A stretch of 64,000 nt of DNA from FEN-1297 sp021817845 (GTDB lineage: Bacteria; Bacteroidota; Ignavibacteria; Ignavibacteriales; Ignavibacteriaceae). Below the pieces are notes generated by a model. It was not told the origin of the DNA and did no database searches. It worked only from the letters and a program-made list of their open reading frames with translations. The stretch spans positions 67,622-131,621 of the forward strand of contig JAKAFW010000006.1 in NCBI GenBank assembly GCA_021817845.1, given 5' to 3'. Below, piece after piece: positions 53,836 through 62,754 of this stretch. Position 1 is the first letter of the stretch; every line of letters begins with the position of its first letter. The position numbers and the translations under genes were made by a program.

Positions 53836-55854
53836 TCAATTCCTGTGTTGCAAAAATGAATATTTTTCGGCATAATAAAGCATCTGCTCAGTAAAATCTT
53901 CAGGATAACTAATGTCTATGTTGACAATTTTTCCATCTTGATAATCCGGTGTTAGAACCGGGTTAATAAATCCACGGTAAGGAGCAATATTTAATTTTGC
54001 ATATCTCTCTTTAACTTCTTTGTGGATTTCCGTGTCAACTTTTACACTGTAAGTTTCAATCAAATATTTTGCAGCTTCATAATCTCCTTCAGAAGTTATT
54101 CTTTGAATTTCTTTCAGAAGCTCGCCAAAGATTATTCTAAGCTTATCAAAATCATTTATTACAAAAAAGGTTTTACTGTCTTTTACTATTTTTTCAATAA
54201 CATCTTTTTCAACTTGTTTATTAGACAAATTAGCGTCTGATATATTTTTGCTTCTGCCTCTATCGTAAGCCCATTTTGAAATGAGTTGACGGTTACGCAT
54301 GTGAGACTCTTCAATATTGTCTCCAAACTCAATTCTATAAAGCTGGAGCATCAAACCATTCCGGATATATTTTTCAATGCCTGCCTTCACTGCTTCAAAA
54401 TTAGGAAGTAGTCCAAGCTCGAGCAATTTTTTATCCGGCAGATAATAAAGCGCAACTAAGTCCGCGCGGGTTTCTTCAATTGCAGATGCATAATTCTTTA
54501 GGGTTTGTTTCGGCGTTCCGACGCCGGGGTTTATTTGTCCGGAGCCATGCCCAATTACTTCATGCAAATCAGTGTGAATATTATCAGCAAGAGGTGCATA
54601 CTTTTTAGCTCGCTCAATTTCTTCATCATTAAAACAAAATTCATGCAACAACTTTTCGGAAGCGGCTTTGTCGTATGCATAAACAATATTACCGAGGTTA
54701 ACTGATTTGGAACCGTATTCTTTTCGTATCCAATTAGCATTGGGAAGATTTATACCAATCGGAGTTGAAGGAGAAGCATCTCCCGCTTCAACAACAACAG
54801 AAATTACCTTCGCTGAAATACCTACGCAATTTTTCTTTTTGAATCGATCATCTATAGGAGAATTATCCTCAAACCACTGAGCGTTATCGCTTATTGCTTT
54901 TATTCTCTTGGTCGCTTCAAGATCCTTTATCGAAACAATTCCCTCATAAGCACCGCGATAACCGAGCGGGTCGCCGTAAACTTCAATAAATCCACTAACT
55001 ATGTCGACATTACTTTCGGTGTCTTTAAGCCAGGCAATATTATATTCGTCAAATAACTTTAGATCACCAGCTCTATAAAACTCAACCAATTTATTTAACG
55101 CTAATTTCTGGGATTCATCTTCGGAAATTCCACATGCCTTTTCCAACCAATAAATTATCTTCTCTATCGCTGGAGAATACATTCCACCGACTTTCCAGAC
55201 TTTTTCTTTAATCTCTTCGTTTTCCTTCACAAGCTTTGAATTCAATCCGTAGGAGATTGGTTTATCGGAATTTTTATTTTCAATTAATGAGTAAAATTTT
55301 TCAACCTCTTTTTGAGTTAACCCTTCATAATAATTATTCGCTGATGTTTTAATTACGTCTTTATTTGAATCAAGGTTTACTCTTTGTGAATCTACGATGG
55401 GATCAAAAATTATGGGGGTTATTTCTTCAAGAAACTCTTTGATTGTTTGGTTTGGGGTTAAGGGAAATTTCTTGGTGTCTGAATTAAGAACCAGATACTT
55501 AAAATATTCTTGCGAGATTTCAGGAATGAATTTCTTAGTTGAATAGTGGTGATGAATACCGTTTGAAAACCAAACACGCTTAGTATATATTAAGAATTTG
55601 TTGAAGTCGGTGGATTTTCTATCACCAGCAAAGGATTTTACGATTGTATCAAGGGTTCTTTTAATTTTTATATTGTGCTTATAGTTTTGATCGTAAATTA
55701 TTTCTCTTCCAGATAGAGCAGCTTCATATAAATAATAGGCAAGAGTTTTTTCTTTCAATGAAAGCGTTTCAAATCCAGGAACTTGATAACGGAGAATTTC
55801 TATATCTGAAAATTTTTCAGTAGTGAACTTAAAATTATTTTCTGTGTCGGGCAT
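53836..55854 (-). CDS. Dipeptidyl-peptidase III-like metallopeptidase (family M49)
   Basis: Removes dipeptides from the N-terminus of peptides. In the 672-residue protein the zinc site of family M49 is HEVIGHGSGQINPGVG (about residue 430), with the third ligand and catalytic Glu in EETRADLVALYYL (about 470); the usual motifs are HELLGH and EECRAE. KRVWFSNGIHHHYSTKKF in the N-terminal half and EVYGDPLGYRGAYEG are also typical. No signal peptide, so cytosolic. It is last in a minus-strand run with the HAD hydrolase and two M16 peptidases (gaps 0, 47 and 20 bases). Confidence 0.9.
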   Translation of the reverse strand: MPDTENNFKFTTEKFSDIEILRYQVPGFETLSLKEKTLAYYLYEAALSGREIIYDQNYKHNIKIKRTLDTIVKSFAGDRKSTDFNKFLIYTKRVWFSNGIHHHYSTKKFIPEISQEYFKYLVLNSDTKKFPLTPNQTIKEFLEEITPIIFDPIVDSQRVNLDSNKDVIKTSANNYYEGLTQKEVEKFYSLIENKNSDKPISYGLNSKLVKENEEIKEKVWKVGGMYSPAIEKIIYWLEKACGISEDESQKLALNKLVEFYRAGDLKLFDEYNIAWLKDTESNVDIVSGFIEVYGDPLGYRGAYEGIVSIKDLEATKRIKAISDNAQWFEDNSPIDDRFKKKNCVGISAKVISVVVEAGDASPSTPIGINLPNANWIRKEYGSKSVNLGNIVYAYDKAASEKLLHEFCFNDEEIERAKKYAPLADNIHTDLHEVIGHGSGQINPGVGTPKQTLKNYASAIEETRADLVALYYLPDKKLLELGLLPNFEAVKAGIEKYIRNGLMLQLYRIEFGDNIEESHMRNRQLISKWAYDRGRSKNISDANLSNKQVEKDVIEKIVKDSKTFFVINDFDKLRIIFGELLKEIQRITSEGDYEAAKYLIETYSVKVDTEIHKEVKERYAKLNIAPYRGFINPVLTPDYQDGKIVNIDISYPEDFTEQMLYYAEKYSFLQHRN

Positions 55855-55874
55855 AAGTTATATTTAGAAATAAA

Positions 55875-56483
55875 TTAAATGATGTTTTTTTCTTTTAAAT
55901 CAGACATAAGCTTTTCATAACCAAGAAACTGAACCGCATCCCAACCAGATTTTTGTGCACCTTCAACGTATTCTGCTACATCATCAATAAAAATATGTTC
56001 TTCCGGAGGAAAATTTGTAAATGCTTCTACAGAGCGGTAGATTTTTTCTTCAGGTTTTACTGCACGAACTTCATAGGATAAGATTAGCTTATCGAAATAT
56101 TTTAAGAATTCATTATCCTTCCATCCGTATTCCCGATGAATCGAATTGGTATTAGAAAGTAAGACAAGCTTATATTTTTCTTTTAGCTTTGGAAGTAACG
56201 CAGCAACATCATGGTTGACGGTGAATATTTGAGAATAATACTTGCAAAAAGTATCACCGTTAATTTTGTGTTTAAGGACATCAAGCATTTTTTGTATAAA
56301 ATCTTGCTCTGATATATCTCCCCGCTCAAATTGGCGATGAATATCATAATTGTTTTTATAGTAATCGGCAAACTTATCGCCAAGCCCTGGTTTTATTGCG
56401 TTAAATCTTTCCGTCATTAAGCTATGATTGAAAGGAATAAGAACATTACCTAAATCAAAAACAATGGCAGAATATTTTTTCAT
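55875..56483 (-). CDS. HAD-superfamily (subclass IA) hydrolase
   Basis: The roughly 202-residue HAD-IA protein has IVFDLGNVLIPF (motif I, with the second Asp replaced by Asn, a common variant in the epoxide hydrolase/haloacid subgroup), LVLLSNTNSIH (motif II), the lysine in VRAVKPEEKIY (motif III), and HIFIDDVAEYVEGA (motif IV). A TTG at 56507 would extend the frame by eight codons; ATG 56483 gives the normal family N-terminus and was chosen. The substrate is unknown. It sits between the M49 and M16 genes, probably co-transcribed. Confidence 0.8.
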   Translation of the reverse strand: MKKYSAIVFDLGNVLIPFNHSLMTERFNAIKPGLGDKFADYYKNNYDIHRQFERGDISEQDFIQKMLDVLKHKINGDTFCKYYSQIFTVNHDVAALLPKLKEKYKLVLLSNTNSIHREYGWKDNEFLKYFDKLILSYEVRAVKPEEKIYRSVEAFTNFPPEEHIFIDDVAEYVEGAQKSGWDAVQFLGYEKLMSDLKEKNII

Positions 56484-56530
56484 CAACGGTCTTTCATCAT
56501 TTTTCAAAATCTGTTATTAACAGCAGTATT

Positions 56531-58594
56531 TTACTTTGGTTCAAAAATACTATCCTTCAAGCCGGTGTTCACCTTGATAGAAGTAACTATAAAATCAAGG
56601 TGTTGCGGTCCAAGAGTTTGCTTAAGCGAAAAGGGATACTTAACTCCGTCGACATCACGGTAGTCATCAAAAAAAGTATCCTGAGTAAAAGTACCCTGCG
56701 GAACAGTAATTGCTTTTGATTCTTTTACTTTTAACCACGTTTGTGTATCATAATATTGAATCCATTTAGTTCCCGAAGGCAGAATCATATCAATTTTATA
56801 AGCGTCTTTTCCATTAACTTTTTCAACATCTTCTAATTTTAGTTTTATGCCTGATGTTCTGATATGGGTTAGCAAATCAAGCATCGATTCATATCTTAAT
56901 TTTTCAAGCTCGCTTCCTTTTACTTCTATTGACTTTCCTGATATTTTCATTAAACCAGTTTTGCCGTTAAAATAAATATCTTGTTTCATAGCTCCGGCAG
57001 ACACTTCCTGCATCATTTTATCAGGAGCTTTCTGATATATAACCATAGAAACAGTCATGCCCTGAACGTTTCCGGTCATTTCTGTTGTTCTATCCTTTAC
57101 TTTTCGAAGGTTTTCTTTTCCACCGATGGCTTCAATATAATTATCAATAATTTTTTCTGCAGTAAGCCCCTCCGGTATAGAACTTTTAGTAGTATCTACA
57201 ATATTTCCAAAAGTATCGTAATATTTAACCGGGCCAAACTGAGCCAAACCTTTAGCAACTTGATCCGCATTGCCCACTACTAGAACATACGAGTTATCCG
57301 GAAGTATATATTTATCTGCTTCTTTCTTGATATCTTCGGTTGATACATCTGCAATGTTTTTTAAATAATTTTGGTAATAGTCTAATGGTAAATTATATTT
57401 TGCAATATTGATAGCGAATGCAGCGATTGTTTGGGGCTGTTCCAACGAAATAGCAAAATTTCCGGAGATGTAATTTTTTGCACGCTGCAGTTCATTTATA
57501 GAAACTTTCTCTTTTTTGATGCGATTCATTTCAAATAAAATTCGAGCAATAGAACTATCGGTTACATCATTTCTAACATTTGTATAAGCATCAAAAGAAC
57601 CAACTTGCTCATCTGAGGATAAACCGGAGTATGCGCCGTAAGTATATCCGTGATCTTCCCTTAAATCCTGAAACAATCTAAACGAATCGCCACCCAAAAT
57701 TGTATTCATTATGCTGGCACTTATTATGTCTTTACTTCCCGGTTGTAACTGCACGGGATAAGTAATGTTTATTGATGATTGAACGGCATTTGGCCTATCA
57801 ACTATAACAACTTCCCTATGTGAGGGCGGCTCAGGGGTTTTATAAGTAAACTTTGGAATATTTCCTTTCTGCCAGTCGCCAAAATATTTTTCAACTAAAG
57901 ATTTCGCTTCGTCATTTGAAATATCTCCGACAACGGCAAGGTAAGAATCATTAGGATGAAAATATGTCGAATAATAATCTTCACATTTTTTAAGAGAAAT
58001 ATTTTGAATCGTTTTCTCTGTCATCACTTCTCCGTACGGATAATTTTTCCCATACCTTAAGACATCGCCCACTACGCCAGAAATAGCACCGGGATCGTCT
58101 TTGGAAGCTTCTAAGTCAGACTTCATCCTTAGCTTAATTTTATCTAATTCAGATTGTTTAAACACCGAATTCTTAACAATATCGGACATAAGATCAAGCA
58201 AAGTTGTTACATGATCTTTAAGCGCCATTGCAAAAACCCCTTTTGACGAGGTTGATAACGAAGCACCAAGGAAATCTATCTGATTATCTATTTGGTCTTT
58301 TGTTCTTGTTTTCGTTCCAGTACCCAAAAGCTTTCCCACCGCAGAAATATAGCCGGTTTCGTCACCCTGTATAATAGGTGTTCTATTGATAACTAAATAA
58401 AATGCTACTCGAGGAAGTTTGTCGTTTTCAATAACAAAAACTTTCAAACCGTTCGGAAGTTCAAAGGTATCATACTTGCCAAGTTGAATTGCCGGAGCTG
58501 GTCCTGGTTTTGGAGGCTTTGAGCGATCTATCTGGGAAAAAGATATTGAAGCAAACCCAGCCATAAGCATCACAAATAAAATTCTTCTTAACAT
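56531..58594 (-). CDS. Inactive-type M16 peptidase subunit fused to a LolA-like lipoprotein domain
   Basis: The 687-residue protein has a signal peptide (MLMAGFASISFSQ) and two M16 domains (residues ~30-450). The zinc motif HxxEH is absent: the corresponding strand reads GYISAVGKLLGTG. An R/Y pair for the partner is conserved (FRLFQDLREDHGYTYGAYS). Residues ~480-687 form a LolA/outer-membrane lipoprotein-sorting-like domain (IDNYIEAIGGKENLRKVKD; YYDTQTWLKVKES). It starts exactly one base after the stop of the active M16 gene, so the two probably make a heterodimer. The tail may bind lipid or lipoprotein substrates (inference). Confidence 0.85.
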   Translation of the reverse strand: MLRRILFVMLMAGFASISFSQIDRSKPPKPGPAPAIQLGKYDTFELPNGLKVFVIENDKLPRVAFYLVINRTPIIQGDETGYISAVGKLLGTGTKTRTKDQIDNQIDFLGASLSTSSKGVFAMALKDHVTTLLDLMSDIVKNSVFKQSELDKIKLRMKSDLEASKDDPGAISGVVGDVLRYGKNYPYGEVMTEKTIQNISLKKCEDYYSTYFHPNDSYLAVVGDISNDEAKSLVEKYFGDWQKGNIPKFTYKTPEPPSHREVVIVDRPNAVQSSINITYPVQLQPGSKDIISASIMNTILGGDSFRLFQDLREDHGYTYGAYSGLSSDEQVGSFDAYTNVRNDVTDSSIARILFEMNRIKKEKVSINELQRAKNYISGNFAISLEQPQTIAAFAINIAKYNLPLDYYQNYLKNIADVSTEDIKKEADKYILPDNSYVLVVGNADQVAKGLAQFGPVKYYDTFGNIVDTTKSSIPEGLTAEKIIDNYIEAIGGKENLRKVKDRTTEMTGNVQGMTVSMVIYQKAPDKMMQEVSAGAMKQDIYFNGKTGLMKISGKSIEVKGSELEKLRYESMLDLLTHIRTSGIKLKLEDVEKVNGKDAYKIDMILPSGTKWIQYYDTQTWLKVKESKAITVPQGTFTQDTFFDDYRDVDGVKYPFSLKQTLGPQHLDFIVTSIKVNTGLKDSIFEPK

Positions 58595-59932
58595 TTATTT
58601 TCCCTCCTTATTCTGCAGAGCTTTTGGCAAATAAAACAGCACAACTCTATTTTCTTTTTTAAGATATTCGTTCGCAACTCTTTGTATATCCTGCTTAGTA
58701 ACATCCAAGTAGCGTTGAATGTTCGAATTGATAAGGTCCGTATTTCCATAAATAACATGATACTCGGCAAGGTTTTCCGCAATTCCAGCATCAGTAGAAA
58801 CCGCACTAACAGCCCTTGACTCTATTAGGTTTTTTAATTTCTGTAATTCTTCATCTGTGATTAATGTCTTTTTCACCTTTTCTATTTGAGCGTCGATTGA
58901 ATTTTCTAAGTCGCTTGCATTTATTCCTGTGTTTGCAATACCAAGAGAGATAAATAATCCGGGGGCTTCAAGACCAAATGAAAAAGCCTCCACGTCGACT
59001 GCTTTTTGCTCGCTATCGACGACGGCTTTATAAAGGCGGGAGCTTTTTCCAACAGCAAGAAGAGTCGTAAGCATGTCAAGCGGATAAAAATCTTTTGTTC
59101 CTATTGCCGGGATATGATATGCTTCAATCACCGCCGGAAGCCTGATGTTATCATAGACAGTATCAACAACCTCCGCTGTTTGGGGCGGTTCTACAACATC
59201 CGGGCGATAAATTTTTTTTGTTCCTTTCGGAATATCGCCGAAATATTCTTTAATTAATTCTTTTGTCTTTTCAATATTTATATCGCCGGAAATTGACAAA
59301 GTAGCATTTTGGGGCACGTAGTAGGTATGATAAAAATTTATAAATTCAGGCAAGGTAGCTTTGTCAATATATTGAACAGATCCGATCGGCACCCATTTGT
59401 ATGGATAGACTTTGTAGGCATACTTAAAAATATTTTCAAACACACTACCGTATGGTTGATTATCAAAGCGTTGCTTTCTTTCTTCTTTAACCACCTTGCG
59501 TTGAGTTTCTACGGATATGCTATCTATTTTTAGATGTAGCATTCGTTCAGATTCCATCCACAAACCAAGCGATAGCTGGTTAGACGGAAGAATTTCATAG
59601 TACAGGGTTCTATCCTGGGTTGTATTGGCATTTAACTGGCCGCCTGCATTTTGAATCATCTTATAGTAATCACCCCGGGGAATATATTTAGATCCGGAGA
59701 ACATAAGATGCTCAAAAAAATGTGCAAAGCCGGTTCTATCCGGTTTTTCATTTTTTGAACCAACATGATATAAAACCGTAATAGCAACTATCGGAGTAGA
59801 CTTATCCTGATGAAGGATTACATGCAATCCGTTGTCAAGATCATACTCTGTGAAATTTATTTTAACCTGGGAAAAGCCAGGAGAAATTAGAATTAAGGAC
59901 AAAAGAATTGTCCATACAAATTTCCTATTCAT
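58595..59932 (-). CDS. Active M16-family zinc peptidase subunit
   Basis: The 445-residue periplasmic zinc peptidase has a signal peptide (WTILLSLILISPGFSQ) and the inverted zinc motif HxxEH as H71-F-F-E74-H75, in GFAHFFEHLMFSGS. The downstream Glu ligand region is RKVVKEERKQRFDNQPYG. It supplies the catalytic half of a pair whose other half is the next gene. It is first in a four-gene minus-strand run ending in the M49 peptidase. A 225-base spacer separates it from gyrA. Confidence 0.92.
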   Translation of the reverse strand: MNRKFVWTILLSLILISPGFSQVKINFTEYDLDNGLHVILHQDKSTPIVAITVLYHVGSKNEKPDRTGFAHFFEHLMFSGSKYIPRGDYYKMIQNAGGQLNANTTQDRTLYYEILPSNQLSLGLWMESERMLHLKIDSISVETQRKVVKEERKQRFDNQPYGSVFENIFKYAYKVYPYKWVPIGSVQYIDKATLPEFINFYHTYYVPQNATLSISGDINIEKTKELIKEYFGDIPKGTKKIYRPDVVEPPQTAEVVDTVYDNIRLPAVIEAYHIPAIGTKDFYPLDMLTTLLAVGKSSRLYKAVVDSEQKAVDVEAFSFGLEAPGLFISLGIANTGINASDLENSIDAQIEKVKKTLITDEELQKLKNLIESRAVSAVSTDAGIAENLAEYHVIYGNTDLINSNIQRYLDVTKQDIQRVANEYLKKENRVVLFYLPKALQNKEGK

Positions 59933-60157
59933 TATGAAATCCTTGAGTTAATAAAATATCTGATAAAAGTTTATTTAAAATTAACAGATTAGAAATTTTA
60001 TTGAAATGAATTAATAATTCAAGTTAAGCGGACTAATTCAGATATAATCGTTGAGGAGATTAAAATTCAAAGAATTCTTTCCTTTACTTACATCGAAACT
60101 TTGGAGTTTCTCATACATTACATAATGTGAATTAGTTCTTTAGCCAAGCTTAAATTA

Positions 60158-62611
60158 TTATTCAACCGGATTTATATCAACGCTATCTTCATCCGGAACA
60201 ACCTTCGCGATATCGGCAATCATGTCACCTTCACTCAATCGAATTACCCTAACGCCTTGAGTATTTCTTCCCATTACCCGGATGTCTTTTACGCTTTGTC
60301 TAATCACCATTCCTTTTGAGGAAATAATTACAAGCTCATCGCCGTCGACAACATCCATTAAAGAAATCATCTTCCCGACTTTATCACTTGTTTTAACAGT
60401 GATAACGCCTTTGCCGCCTCGCTTTGTAATGCGATAATCATTAATGTCAGACCTTTTTCCGAAACCTTTTTCTGTAACAACTAAGATACTGTCATTTCTC
60501 TTAATAATAAGTAATCCGACCACTTTATCATCTTTGCTAAGTCTAACGCCTCTGACACCGGTAGCGGTTCTTCCCATATCCCGCACATCGTTTTCGTGGA
60601 AGCGAATAGCAAATCCGCTTCGCGTACCAAGTACAATATCATTATTGCCCTCAGACATTTTAACGGCAATTAGTTTATCCCCTCCAGCAATATTTATTGC
60701 ATTTATTCCACCCTTCCTAACATTTCCGTAAGCCGAGAGGACCGTTTTTTTAATGGTTCCTTTTTCGGTTGCCATTACAAGATAGCTATCGTCTTTAAAT
60801 TCTTTTACAGTCACGAACGCCGCAATGTTTTCATCTTTTTCTTTTTCAATAAGATTTAACATAGACCTTCCACGAGTAGCTCTTCCACCTTCCGGAAGTT
60901 CGTGAACTTTTATCCAGTAGCACTTTCCCTTATCTGTAAATAATAGAATGTAGTGATGTGTGGAAGCGACAAACATATGCTCGATAAAGTCATCGTCTTT
61001 GGTTCCTGCACCAGTGACACCCTTGCCACCTCGTCCTTGTTTACGGTAGCCACTTACAGGGAACCTTTTTATAAATCCACCATGGGTTATTGTAACAACA
61101 ACATCTTCCTCTGCAATGATATCTTCAAGAGAAAACTCCTCGTAGTTATAAATAATTTCGGTGCGTCTTTCATCGCCGTATTTTTCCTTAATTTCAAGTA
61201 ACTCATCTTTGATAATTAAATATCTTTTTTCTTCGCTGGCAAGAATTCCCTTTAACTTTTCGATAAGCTTAATTATATCGCGGTATTCATCTTCTATTTT
61301 CTTTCTTTCCAGCCCAGTTAATCTTTGCAGACGCATATCTAAAATTGCTTTAGCCTGAATTTCGCTAAGCTTAAAGCGCTTAATCAAATTAGCTTTAGCT
61401 GTTTCGACATCTTTAGACTTTTTGATGGTTTCGATTACCGCATCAATATTATCTAGCGCAATTATGTAACCCTCCAAAATATGTGCGCGTTTTTCGGCGG
61501 TATCTAATTCAAATTTTGTTCTTCTAACAAGAACATCCATGCGGTGGTTGATGAAATGCTGCATCATTTCCTTAAGCACAAGAACCTTAGGCGCGCCGTT
61601 TACAAGAGCTAGCATAATTACGCCGAAAGTAGTTTGCATTTGCGTATGCTTAAAAAGTTGATTAAGAACCACCGGCGGTTGAGCATCGCGTTTTAGTTCG
61701 ATAACCACACGCATACCGTCACGGTCGGATTCGTCTCTGATATTTGAAATATCACCAATTTTTCCTTCGTGAACCAGCTCTGCTATTTTTTCAATTAGGT
61801 TTGCTTTATTTACCTGATACGGAAGCTCAGTTATAATGATGTTATCTCTCCCGTTTTTTAAGCTTTCAATATTAGCTTTTGCACGAACTAAAATTCTTCC
61901 ACGACCGGTTGTGTAAGCATCTTTAACGCCACCGTAACCATAGATAATCCCGCCGGTTGGAAAATCGGGAGCGGTAATATATTTCATCAATTTTTCCGAA
62001 GTTAATTCGGGATTTTTAATAAGCGCAATCAAGCCATCAATGACTTCGGTTAAATTGTGCGGAGGAATATTTGTAGCCATACCAACTGCAATTCCGCTGG
62101 AACCGTTAACAAGAAGATTGGGGAGATACGAGGGCATAACAGTTGGTTCTTGAAGCGAGTCGTCAAAGTTTGAGACAAAATTAACAGTGTTTTTATCCAA
62201 ATCGCGAAGCATCTCTTCGGCAATTTTAGAAAGTCGTGCTTCTGTATAACGCATAGCCGCAGGTGAGTCGCCGTCGACAGAGCCAAAATTACCCTGCCCG
62301 TCGACCAAAGGATATCGAAGGGAAAAATCCTGCACCATTCTAACCATGGTATCATATACTGCCGTATCGCCGTGGGGATGATATTTACCGAGAACCTCTC
62401 CGACAATTCTTGCCGACTTTTTATATGGTTTATTATAAGCAACTCCAAGTTCGTGCATCCCGTAAAGCACCCTCCTGTGTACTGGCTTAAGTCCATCACG
62501 CACATCAGGCAAGGCACGAGCTACTATTACCGACATTGAATAATCTATGTAGGAAGATTTCATTTCATCTTCGAGGGAAACGGGAATTATTTTTTCAAAA
62601 ATTGTTGCCAT
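60158..62611 (-). CDS. gyrA: DNA gyrase subunit A
   Basis: ATP-driven negative supercoiling with GyrB. The 817-residue protein has SYIDYSMSVIVARALPDVRD and LKPVHRRVLYGMHELG at the N-terminus, the quinolone-resistance region HPHGDTAVYDTMV (residues 78-90, with Thr at 83 where E. coli has Ser), and the catalytic tyrosine in RYTEARL (Tyr122). The GyrA box QGRGGKG lies in the C-terminal beta-pinwheel, which shows that it is gyrase rather than topoisomerase IV. Followed on the same strand by nothing closer than 225 bases; gyrB lies 143 bases upstream. Confidence 0.97.
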   Translation of the reverse strand: MATIFEKIIPVSLEDEMKSSYIDYSMSVIVARALPDVRDGLKPVHRRVLYGMHELGVAYNKPYKKSARIVGEVLGKYHPHGDTAVYDTMVRMVQDFSLRYPLVDGQGNFGSVDGDSPAAMRYTEARLSKIAEEMLRDLDKNTVNFVSNFDDSLQEPTVMPSYLPNLLVNGSSGIAVGMATNIPPHNLTEVIDGLIALIKNPELTSEKLMKYITAPDFPTGGIIYGYGGVKDAYTTGRGRILVRAKANIESLKNGRDNIIITELPYQVNKANLIEKIAELVHEGKIGDISNIRDESDRDGMRVVIELKRDAQPPVVLNQLFKHTQMQTTFGVIMLALVNGAPKVLVLKEMMQHFINHRMDVLVRRTKFELDTAEKRAHILEGYIIALDNIDAVIETIKKSKDVETAKANLIKRFKLSEIQAKAILDMRLQRLTGLERKKIEDEYRDIIKLIEKLKGILASEEKRYLIIKDELLEIKEKYGDERRTEIIYNYEEFSLEDIIAEEDVVVTITHGGFIKRFPVSGYRKQGRGGKGVTGAGTKDDDFIEHMFVASTHHYILLFTDKGKCYWIKVHELPEGGRATRGRSMLNLIEKEKDENIAAFVTVKEFKDDSYLVMATEKGTIKKTVLSAYGNVRKGGINAINIAGGDKLIAVKMSEGNNDIVLGTRSGFAIRFHENDVRDMGRTATGVRGVRLSKDDKVVGLLIIKRNDSILVVTEKGFGKRSDINDYRITKRGGKGVITVKTSDKVGKMISLMDVVDGDELVIISSKGMVIRQSVKDIRVMGRNTQGVRVIRLSEGDMIADIAKVVPDEDSVDINPVE

Positions 62612-62754
62612 GTTTTTTTCAATTAGTTTTTATGTTTATTATTCATTTTCTTCATATTGTGAATGCGAACCGAATAAAGTTATTTTCTTGGATTGAGTTT
62701 TTTCTAAATCGTCACCAATTATATTTTGAAACGTTTCTTTCGTTATAGTTAAAA

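Noticed and set aside
62536..62748. Plus-strand ORF of 70 codons across the gyrA start and the gyrB-gyrA gap
   Set aside because: Mostly antisense to gyrA and has no ribosome-binding site or motif.
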